64,000 nucleotides of DNA, taken from contig NZ_LYST01000051.1 of assembly GCF_001693755.1 (NCBI RefSeq), forward strand, positions 43,076 through 107,075, read 5' to 3'. The notes beneath the pieces were generated by a model, which made no database searches, was not told where the DNA came from, and saw only the letters and a program-made list of their open reading frames with translations. The translations under genes were made by a program, and so were the position numbers. This document shows, in pieces, positions 57,250 to 64,000 of this stretch. This stretch comes from Gilliamella sp. wkB171 (GTDB lineage Bacteria > Pseudomonadota > Gammaproteobacteria > Enterobacterales > Orbaceae). How positions within the stretch are numbered: position 1 is the first letter of the stretch; every line of letters begins with the position of its first letter.

Positions 57250-58539
57250 ATGAAAAAGAGTGGAACAAAAAAGGTTGTTTTAGCCTATTCAGGTGGTTTA
57301 GATACATCAGCAATTATTCCTTGGTTAAAAGAAAATTATGGCGGTTGTGAAGTTTACGCTCTAGTCGCTAATGTTGGTCAAGATCCTAAAGAGCTAAAAG
57401 ATGTTGAGAAAAAAGCTAAAGCATCTGGGGCAGTAGCTTGTAAAGTTGTTGATTTGCGAGAAGAATTTGTTAAAGATTATGTTTACCCTGTGTTAAAAAC
57501 AGGTGCTTTATATGAAGGTACATACTACCTAGGCACGTCTATGGCTCGTCCTATTATTGCTAAAGCTCAGGTTGAATATGCATTAGAAGTCGGTGCTGAT
57601 ACATTATGTCATGGTGCCACAGGTAAAGGTAATGACCAAGTGCGCTTTGAAACAACTTATACTGCACTTGCTCCACAACTTAAAGTTATTGCACCTTGGC
57701 GTGAATGGGACTTACGTTCGCGCGAAGCTTTAATTGATTATTTAAAAGTACGTAAAATTCCAACAACTGCAACCGTTGAAAAAATTTATAGTCGTGATGA
57801 AAATGCTTGGCACATCTCTACCGAGGGTGGTGTACTAGAAAGTACATGGAATCAAGCAAATGCAGATTGTTGGGCGTGGACAGTATCACCAGAAGATGCA
57901 CCAAATAAACCAGAACTTGTCACCATTGGAATTGAAAAAGGTGAAGTGGTTTCAGTCAATGGCAAGAAATTATCGCCATACAATTGTGTTGCGACTTTAA
58001 ATAAAATTGGTGCTAAACATGGTGTAGGCCGTGTTGATATTATTGAAAACCGTTTAGTTGGTATAAAATCTCGTGGTTGTTATGAAACCCCAGGCGGCAC
58101 AATTATGATGACTGCATTACGAGGTTTAGAACAGTTAATTTTGGATCGTGATAGCTTTAAATGGCGTGAACAATTAGGTTTAGAAATGGCTTATGTTGTT
58201 TATGATGGTCGTTGGTTTGCACCATATCGTCGTTCAATTCAAGCGGCAGCTGATGTTTTGGCTGAGGATATGACAGGTGAAGTTGTAGTTAAACTTTATA
58301 AAGGCAGTGCTACAGCAGTTCAGAAAAAATCACCTAATAGCTTATATAGTGAAGAATTTGCGACTTTTGGTGAGGATGAAGTATACGACCACAGTCACGC
58401 AGGTGGATTTATTCGCTTGTTCTCATTATCTTCACGCATTCGAGCATTAAATGAAGGTAAGAAAAAACAACCAGCTAAAAAAGCTGATACTAAAACAACA
58501 GCAAACAAATCGAAGACAGCGACTAAAACTAAAAAATAG
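57250..58539 (+). CDS. argG: Argininosuccinate synthase ArgG with a lysine-rich tail
   Basis: 429 residues joining citrulline and aspartate with ATP. The PP-loop [17 protein letters not shown] near residue 10, [14 protein letters not shown] near residue 122 and [13 protein letters not shown] near residue 275 are the family motifs. This is the roughly 400-residue class; conserved homology ends at [11 protein letters not shown]. The last 25 residues are an unusual Lys/Ala/Thr run ([20 protein letters not shown] and on). A histone-tail-like, DNA- or RNA-sticking or low-selection extension is conceivable; enzyme function should be unaffected. Confidence 0.95.
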   Translation: MKKSGTKKVVLAYSGGLDTSAIIPWLKENYGGCEVYALVANVGQDPKELKDVEKKAKASGAVACKVVDLREEFVKDYVYPVLKTGALYEGTYYLGTSMARPIIAKAQVEYALEVGADTLCHGATGKGNDQVRFETTYTALAPQLKVIAPWREWDLRSREALIDYLKVRKIPTTATVEKIYSRDENAWHISTEGGVLESTWNQANADCWAWTVSPEDAPNKPELVTIGIEKGEVVSVNGKKLSPYNCVATLNKIGAKHGVGRVDIIENRLVGIKSRGCYETPGGTIMMTALRGLEQLILDRDSFKWREQLGLEMAYVVYDGRWFAPYRRSIQAAADVLAEDMTGEVVVKLYKGSATAVQKKSPNSLYSEEFATFGEDEVYDHSHAGGFIRLFSLSSRIRALNEGKKKQPAKKADTKTTANKSKTATKTKK

Positions 58540-58569
58540 TTTTAATCACTAAATTTGATAAAACTTAAT

Positions 58570-58599
58570 AATATATACAGGCAAAGTCCTGTATATATT
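58570..58599 (+). terminator. Hairpin between argG and argH
   Basis: A 12-bp perfect stem (AATATATACAGG / CCTGTATATATT) with a 6-nt loop, followed by GTTT. It may reduce read-through into argH. Confidence 0.6.
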
Positions 58600-58693
58600 G
58601 TTTATGGTGTTAATAGAATTATTAATTAATATATAAAAAAGCGATTAAATTAAATCGTTTATAATTGATTTAAAGATAATATTTGAGGTAATT

Positions 58694-60067
58694 ATGGCAT
58701 TATGGGGTGGGCGTTTTAGCCAAGCAGCAGATCAACGATTTAAACATTTTAATGATTCTTTACGCTTTGACTATCGGCTTGCAGAGCAGGATATCATTGG
58801 ATCAATTGCATGGTCTAAAGCATTGGTGACAGTTGACGTTTTATCTTATGATGAACAAAAAAAATTAGAAAAAGCTTTAAATGAATTATTAGAATCAGTA
58901 CGACAAAACCCGCAACAAATTCTACAAAGTGATGCGGAAGATATTCACAGTTGGGTAGAGCAAAAACTCATCGAAAAAGTTGGTGATTTAGGTAAAAAAT
59001 TACATACGGGACGTAGCCGTAACGATCAATCAACAACCGATCTAAAATTATGGTGTAAAGATGAAATCGCTCACCTTATTACTGCTATCAATGAACTTAG
59101 AAAACGCTTAGTGCTTACAGCCGAGCAACATCAAGAAGCGGTTATGCCTGGCTACACTCATCTACAACGTGCACAACCTGTTACGTTTGCTCATTGGTGC
59201 TTAGCGTATTATGAAATGCTAACACGTGATGAAAGTCGTTTACAAGATACGTTAAAACGTTTAGATGTCTGTCCTTTAGGTAGTGGTGCGCTTGCTGGCA
59301 CCGCCTATCCAATGGATCGTGATGAGTTAGCTCATTGGTTAGGATTTTCTTGCGCGACCAATAATAGTTTAGATTCTGTTTCTGATCGTGATCATATTTT
59401 GGAGCTATTGAACAATGCGTCAATTAGTATGGTTCATTTATCTCGATTTGCTGAAGATCTAATCATTTTCAATAGCGGTGAAGCCAATTTTATTGAATTG
59501 TCTGATCGTGTAACCTCGGGTTCATCATTAATGCCACAAAAAAAGAATCCTGATGCATTAGAACTTATTCGAGGTAAAGTAGGGCGAGTCGCTGGCGCAC
59601 TAACTGGGGCAATGATAACCTTTAAAGGCTTACCTCTTGCTTATAATAAGGATCTCCAAGAAGATAAAGAACATTTATTTGATGCATTAGACACATGGCA
59701 TGAGTGTCTAGATATGGCCGCATTAGTGCTTGAAGATATAAAAGTCAATTATGCTATTTGTCGACAAGCTGCAAAACAAGGTTACTCTAATGCAACTGAA
59801 CTTGCCGATTATTTGGTGGCTAAAGGGATACCATTTAGAGAAGCGCATCACATTGTCGGCGAAGCGGTTATTAGTGCAATAGCAAAACAAAAAGCATTAG
59901 AAGAACTCTCTTTGGATGAATTAAAAATATTCAGCTCGGTTATTGAACAAGATGTTTATGAAAGCCTCTCACTCGAATCATGTTTAGCTAAGCGATTAGC
60001 CAAAGGTGGTGTATCACCACAGCAAGTTAAAATAGCCATAGACAACGCAAAACAACAAGTTTTATAA
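58694..60067 (+). CDS. argH: Argininosuccinate lyase ArgH
   Basis: 457-residue fumarase/aspartase-superfamily enzyme releasing arginine and fumarate. [38 protein letters not shown] near residue 107, [19 protein letters not shown] near residue 152 and the signature loop [14 protein letters not shown] near residue 276 are complete. TGAGG precedes the ATG. Last step of the pathway and last gene of the arg cluster. Confidence 0.98.
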   Translation: MALWGGRFSQAADQRFKHFNDSLRFDYRLAEQDIIGSIAWSKALVTVDVLSYDEQKKLEKALNELLESVRQNPQQILQSDAEDIHSWVEQKLIEKVGDLGKKLHTGRSRNDQSTTDLKLWCKDEIAHLITAINELRKRLVLTAEQHQEAVMPGYTHLQRAQPVTFAHWCLAYYEMLTRDESRLQDTLKRLDVCPLGSGALAGTAYPMDRDELAHWLGFSCATNNSLDSVSDRDHILELLNNASISMVHLSRFAEDLIIFNSGEANFIELSDRVTSGSSLMPQKKNPDALELIRGKVGRVAGALTGAMITFKGLPLAYNKDLQEDKEHLFDALDTWHECLDMAALVLEDIKVNYAICRQAAKQGYSNATELADYLVAKGIPFREAHHIVGEAVISAIAKQKALEELSLDELKIFSSVIEQDVYESLSLESCLAKRLAKGGVSPQQVKIAIDNAKQQVL

Positions 60068-60226
60068 CTTTCTATCAAAATCTACCTATATAATTTGCCG
60101 ATGATAAGTCGGCATTTTGATAAAAACCTATTTATTAAACAAATATTTTTACTAAAAATATGATTGTATATCTTTTAAGACAGTGTAAAAATAGAACTCT
60201 TTTTGAAAGGATTAAAGTGAATTGCA

Positions 60227-61312
60227 ATGAGTAAAAGTTATAACTTTAGTGCAGGTCCTGCAAAACTACCTGCTGATGTCTTAAAACAAGTTCAAACTGA
60301 ATTATTAGATTGGCATAATACAGGTGCTTCTGTTATGGAGTTAAGTCATCGAGGTAAGGATTTTGATGCTTGTGCAATTGAAGCAACCAACGATCTTCGT
60401 GATATTCTAAACGTACCTAATAATTATAAAATTCTCTTTTGCCAAGGTGGAGCAAGAGCACAATTTGCAGCCGTACCTTTAAATATTCTTGGTAATAAAA
60501 TATGTGCTGATTATATAAATAGTGGTTATTGGAGCCAGTGTGCCGCCAAAGAAGCAACAAAATACTGCAATGTGATTGAACAAAATGTGGTGATTAAAAA
60601 CCAAGGTATAACCTCAATCAAACCGATGTCCGAATGGCAATTAAGTGATAATAGTGCGTATATTCATTATTGCCCTAATGAAACCATTGACGGAGTAGAA
60701 ATATTCGAACAACCTAATTTTGGTGATAAAACAGTCGTTGCTGATTTATCGTCTTGTATTTTATCTCAACCAATTGATGTAAATCGCTATGGCATTATTT
60801 ACGCGGGAGCACAGAAAAATATTGGTCCTTCAGGAATCACGATTGTAATTGTTCGTGAAGATCTAATTGGTCATGCTCAAAAAGTATTACCTTCTGTTTT
60901 AGACTATAAAATATTAATGGATCATGACTCAATGTTTAATACGCCACCTACATTCGCTTGGTACATGTCTGGGTTAGTATTTAAATGGATTAAAAATTTA
61001 GGTGGATTAAAAGCGATTGAGCAACGTAATCAAGCTAAGGCACAATTACTTTACCAATTTATCGATCAATCCGATTTTTATCGTAATACCGTGGCTATCT
61101 CTAATCGATCTATCATGAATGTAACCTTCTTATCACCAAATGACGATCTTGATAAAAAGTTTGTTAGCGAAGCAACACAAGCAAATATTATCGGAATTAA
61201 AGGTCATAGAATTGCTGGTGGGATGAGGGCTTCAATCTATAATGCAATGGATCTTGAAGGCGTTAACTATTTAATCGATTTTATGAAGCACTTTGAAAAA
61301 CAGTACGGATAA
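60227..61312 (+). CDS. serC: Phosphoserine aminotransferase SerC
   Basis: 361-residue PLP enzyme for serine (and pyridoxine) synthesis. [18 protein letters not shown] at the start, [12 protein letters not shown] near residue 33, and the PLP-binding Lys in [18 protein letters not shown] near residue 197. The ribosome site is weak: AAAGGA lies 16 nt upstream, yet the start matches the family exactly. In enterobacteria serC pairs with aroA; here it stands alone after argH. Confidence 0.97.
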   Translation: MSKSYNFSAGPAKLPADVLKQVQTELLDWHNTGASVMELSHRGKDFDACAIEATNDLRDILNVPNNYKILFCQGGARAQFAAVPLNILGNKICADYINSGYWSQCAAKEATKYCNVIEQNVVIKNQGITSIKPMSEWQLSDNSAYIHYCPNETIDGVEIFEQPNFGDKTVVADLSSCILSQPIDVNRYGIIYAGAQKNIGPSGITIVIVREDLIGHAQKVLPSVLDYKILMDHDSMFNTPPTFAWYMSGLVFKWIKNLGGLKAIEQRNQAKAQLLYQFIDQSDFYRNTVAISNRSIMNVTFLSPNDDLDKKFVSEATQANIIGIKGHRIAGGMRASIYNAMDLEGVNYLIDFMKHFEKQYG

Positions 61313-61330
61313 TTATTTAAAACTCTATCA

Positions 61331-61358
61331 AAAAAGGGAGCGACTCAGCTCCCTTTTT
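61331..61358. terminator. Bidirectional terminator after serC
   Basis: AAAAAGGGAGC / GCTCCCTTTTT stem with a 6-nt loop, A and T flanks, between convergent serC and the lipoprotein gene. Confidence 0.88.
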
Positions 61359-61366
61359 CATTTTGC

Positions 61367-61729
61367 TTAATTGTTGCAGCGGAAAACTTCACCAACCATG
61401 ACAGCATCTGTTGGAGCGACTTCTGATATATAATTCAATGATGCATCTTGGGCATTATAAATCACATTTCCACCCATAGCGGCAGCTTTATTCATTAAAT
61501 CTGAAGCGGCATCGCGAATAAGCTCACTGTGTGTTTTTAAACCAGAAAATAGTGAGCTACGACGACCTTCTGCTTTACCAACAAATTGACAACTAGCGGC
61601 AGGTTTTGTGTCAATAAATTGGACTTGTCTACCCGCAGAGGTGAGTTGATAGTTAGAGTTACTACAAGCATTTAAAAGTAATGCAGTTGAAATAGCTGCA
61701 CTAATAAGTAAACATTTTTTGAAAGACAT
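61367..61729 (-). CDS. DUF4156 lipoprotein
   Basis: 120 residues with a lipobox (LLNAC, Cys near residue 22) after a hydrophobic signal. The mature part SAGRQVQFIDTKPAASCQFV...LMNKAAAMGGNVIYNA with Cys pairs fits the DUF4156 family of small outer-membrane lipoproteins. Ser follows the lipid Cys, so export to the outer membrane is likely. Monocistronic, function unknown. Confidence 0.8.
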   Translation of the reverse strand: MSFKKCLLISAAISTALLLNACSNSNYQLTSAGRQVQFIDTKPAASCQFVGKAEGRRSSLFSGLKTHSELIRDAASDLMNKAAAMGGNVIYNAQDASLNYISEVAPTDAVMVGEVFRCNN

Positions 61730-61951
61730 AATATTTCCTCAACCAATAAAACAACGAATAATTATTTATAAAGTTATTGTATCAGGTTAATAGATTAAAA
61801 AATATCTGTAATTATTAATGAATATAGATATGGCTACGAGTTAAAGATTAATAATTAAGCAACTCAACCTATTTTAATAATTAATTGTAGCAAATTAAAA
61901 ATAACTCTATTATAATCGCAACCCTACTAATTAAGTAGCACTTCTCAATAT

Positions 61952-62028
61952 GGCCCCTTAGCTCAGTTGGTCAGAGCAGTCGACTCATAATCGATTGGTC
62001 ACTGGTTCAAGTCCAGTAGGGGCCACCA
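61952..62028 (+). tRNA. tRNA-Ile2, anticodon CAT (lysidine type)
   Basis: 77 nt including CCA: acceptor GGCCCCT/AGGGGCC, anticodon loop CTCATAA. The body (GGCCCCTTAGCTCAG, CTGGTTCAAGTCCAG) matches the enterobacterial ileX/ileY tRNA that reads AUA after TilS modification, not elongator tRNA-Met. An integrase gene starts 161 nt downstream, so this is an island attachment site. Confidence 0.93.
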
Positions 62029-62140
62029 TCGCAAGAATCAAGCAAGATTAAAAACGTTCAAAAAACCTTTAATTAACAAGCTTTATAGTTAATTTGCTGT
62101 TCAACTAAGTTCATCCAAATTTAGCTAAATTCAAACTTTT

Positions 62141-62191
62141 ATGTTATATATTATGTTATACGTTTGAATATAACATCGAGTTGTATAACAT
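62141..62191. repeat. Four-copy octamer array at the integrase start
   Basis: ATGTTATA at 62141-62148 and 62153-62160, and its complement TATAACAT at 62169-62176 and 62184-62191; the last overlaps the integrase ATG. Another TATAACAT is at 63591-63598 beyond the gene. The copies are arranged as a symmetrical cluster, fitting an operator or integrase arm-type sites. Confidence 0.7.
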
Positions 62192-63401
62192 GGTAAAAAT
62201 AGTTAAGCCTCTTACAGATACCCAAATTAAAAACGTCAAGCCAAGAGAAAAGGATTACACTTTATCTGATGGAGACGGATTATATTTGTTGATTAAAAAG
62301 ACTGGTTCGAAAATATGGCGCTTTAATTATATTCGCCCATCAACTAAAAAGAGAGCATTAATTAGTTTTGGTCATTATCCTCAAGTTAGTTTACTCGATG
62401 CTAGAACTCTCCGTAATAAATCCAGAGATTTAATTAGGCAAAATAGAGACCCATTAGAAAAAGAGCTAATCAATACTCAAAAGATACGAACACTTAAAAG
62501 TGTGGCCGATGATTGGCTTATACTGGAAAAGTCGCAAGGGTATAAAGATGAGACAATCAAAAAAAGTTGGCAGTCATTAGAAAAGCATGTTTTTCCTTAT
62601 CTTGGTAATACACTGATAACAGATATTACCCCAACATTATTTATTAATATATTGGCTCCATTAAAAGCAGCTAGAAAGTTCGATATGATAAAGCGAGTAA
62701 TCAGGCGAGTTAACAAAATAATGGATTATGCTGTTAATTATGAGCTAATAGAATCTAATAAATTAATTAAAGTAGGCAAGGAATTTGAAAGCCCAACACC
62801 TATAAATATGCCAAGTATTCGACCTAATGAACTACCTGAATTTATGCAAGCTCTTTCTTTGGCTAATATAGAATTACAAACCAGATGCTTAATAGAATGG
62901 CAATTATTGACTATCACAAGACCAAGTGAGGCAGTAGGTGCTTTATGGGAGGAAATAGATATCAAGCAAAGGATTTGGACAATTCCTGCTAGTAAAATGA
63001 AAATGAAGCGAGATCATATTATTCCGCTACCATATCAGGCTATAAAGATACTTGAAATCATGCTACCTATAACCAATCATAAAGAATTCGTATTCCCAAG
63101 TATGAAAGGTTCTATTAATAAGCCTATGAGTAGCCAAACTGTTAATATGGCCATAAAAAGGATGGGGTTTGGTGGTCGCCTTGTTTCTCATGGGTTAAGG
63201 TCATTAGCAAGTACGGCATTAAATGAACAAGGCTTTAATCCTGACTTGATAGAGGCATCTTTGGCTCATGCTGATAAAAATGAAGTTAGGCGTATTTATA
63301 ACCGAGCAAATTATCTTGAGCAACGTCGTGAATTAATGAATTGGTGGGGGGATTTTGTAGAGCAAGCTAGCCAAGGAAATATATCCTTGTCAGGTAGTTA
63401 A
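62190..63401 (+). CDS. P4-type tyrosine integrase of a genomic island
   Basis: 403 residues. N-terminal DUF4102 arm-binding domain (PLTDTQIKNVKPREKDYTLS, DGDGLYLLIKKTGSKIWRF), a core-binding domain (SVADDWLILEKSQGYKDETI) and a catalytic domain with Arg in TITRPSEAVGALW near residue 250, HGLRSLASTALNEQGF near residue 333, His in SLAHADKNEVRRIY and the Tyr nucleophile in NRANYLEQR near residue 371. All catalytic residues are present, so this integrase looks functional. It inserts into the adjacent tRNA-Ile2. ATG 62190 is preferred to TTG 62181. Confidence 0.93.
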   Translation: MVKIVKPLTDTQIKNVKPREKDYTLSDGDGLYLLIKKTGSKIWRFNYIRPSTKKRALISFGHYPQVSLLDARTLRNKSRDLIRQNRDPLEKELINTQKIRTLKSVADDWLILEKSQGYKDETIKKSWQSLEKHVFPYLGNTLITDITPTLFINILAPLKAARKFDMIKRVIRRVNKIMDYAVNYELIESNKLIKVGKEFESPTPINMPSIRPNELPEFMQALSLANIELQTRCLIEWQLLTITRPSEAVGALWEEIDIKQRIWTIPASKMKMKRDHIIPLPYQAIKILEIMLPITNHKEFVFPSMKGSINKPMSSQTVNMAIKRMGFGGRLVSHGLRSLASTALNEQGFNPDLIEASLAHADKNEVRRIYNRANYLEQRRELMNWWGDFVEQASQGNISLSGS

Positions 63402-63445
63402 TATTAAAACTATAAATTTAATTTTGTCATATTCATATATTTAAG

Positions 63446-63469
63446 CCAGTCAACTAGACTGGTTTTTTT
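63446..63469 (+). terminator. Terminator after the island integrase
   Basis: CCAGTC / GACTGG with a 5-nt loop and seven Ts, 44 nt after the int stop. Confidence 0.75.
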
Positions 63470-63758
63470 ATTGTCTCTTATATAAGAATTACTTTATATA
63501 TATTTTTAATAACACTAACAACACTAATAACATAATATAATTGATTTATATGTATTTTTTTAAGTGTTATTAAAAGATAATAATAACATATATAACATAA
63601 AATTATGTCATTAAATTGATTCCAAATTCGTGCAGTTTCCTAAATGAGATCCTTTCCTTTGGCTAGCTAAATTCCACTAAATAGTGGTATTTGAAGTGGT
63701 TTTTTTTTATACAGTAGTGGTATAATTTTATTAACTCATGTTTAGAAAAGAGAATTTT
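63470..63758. other. Non-coding stretch of the island
   Basis: No gene seen. Very AT-rich with several ATAACAT-type repeats (63528-63600) and a small palindrome CCACT-AAAT-AGTGG at 63674-63687 followed 12 nt later by a T run, perhaps a terminator. Confidence 0.4.
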
Positions 63759-64000
63759 ATGAATGAAATAGTAGTTGGAATCATAGTATTTTTAATTACT
63801 GCTCCAATTAGTGCATATTTAGGTTATAAAGCAAATATAATACAGGATAAAAGAAAAGAGTTTAATCAATTAGCTGAACCTATTTTATTTGATTTAATAA
63901 GGCATAATAAAAATTATTTAATAAATAAAGATTACAAACCACTAAAATACAATGATTTTGATCATCAAAATATTGAAAAAATTTATGTTAGAGTTAATAG
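63759..64000 (+). CDS. Membrane-anchored protein, cut by the window end
   Basis: 80 residues visible and still open. MNEIVVGIIVFLITAPISAYLGYKANIIQDKRKEFNQ gives one N-terminal transmembrane helix with the remainder cytosolic, followed by a polar domain (NKDYKPLKYNDFDHQNIEK). AAGAGA precedes the ATG. First cargo gene of the tRNA-Ile2 island. No family is recognised from the fragment. Confidence 0.6.
   Translation, partial: MNEIVVGIIVFLITAPISAYLGYKANIIQDKRKEFNQLAEPILFDLIRHNKNYLINKDYKPLKYNDFDHQNIEKIYVRVN

Noticed and set aside
1..64000. CRISPR arrays, insertion sequences and rRNA genes
   Set aside because: No regularly spaced repeats, transposase-like frames with terminal repeats, or rRNA sequence were seen on reading both strands.

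Overview
The window is AT-rich gammaproteobacterial chromosome. Core proteins (ValS, UvrA, YdiJ, FrsA, YbhA, TruC, TrhP, ArgCBGH) read like divergent enterobacterial orthologues. Base composition and gene content suggest Orbaceae, a Gilliamella-like insect-gut symbiont. That assignment is inference from style and content, not from a search.

Layout. 0-4.7 kb: panC, valS, ompW. 4.9-11.15 kb: the decayed left arm of a lambdoid prophage sitting in the 3' end of tRNA-Lys(CTT). It holds a doubly broken integrase, a Lar-like zinc-ribbon protein, several tiny overlapping genes, a divergent DUF4145-type gene, an ssb with two nonsense codons and an apparently intact Red pair (exo, bet). A degenerate copy of the tRNA 3' end at 11135 may be the far attachment site. 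11.2-14.1 kb: an SMR transporter, then two unrecognised genes resembling orphan immunity genes, with gene relics around them. 14.3-24.3 kb: YhcH-family protein and kdgK, a cyclase-family hydrolase, uvrA with a LexA box, plsY, recR, ybhA, truC, a lipoprotein and a YiiX-like hydrolase. 24.4-32.4 kb: ydiJ, then a mannose-family PTS (IIA-IIB-IIC-IID) ending in a tyrosine phosphatase, with an RpiR-family regulator and two regulator-type palindromes. 32.7-40.0 kb: a complete ato locus (atoDAEB followed by atoSC) with a clear sigma-54 promoter. 40.4-43.1 kb: tRNA-Cys and a second prophage relic. 43.2-47.3 kb: gntP-garK-cdaR for glycerate use. 47.7-61.7 kb: trhP, proA-proB-frsA-gpt, pepD, argCBGH under paired ARG boxes, serC and a DUF4156 lipoprotein. 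From 62 kb: tRNA-Ile2(CAT) followed by a P4-type integrase, the start of a genomic island that runs off the window.

The most interesting stretch is 40.65-42.35 kb. Reading leftwards it holds a cI-like repressor wrecked by nonsense and frameshift mutations, then an intact 299-residue cytosolic protein, then a tiny two-helix membrane protein. This is the gene order of lambda cI-rexA-rexB. The 299-residue gene has stayed open while the repressor next to it died, as expected if a phage-exclusion function were being kept. No homology to RexA could be tested here, so this remains a hypothesis.
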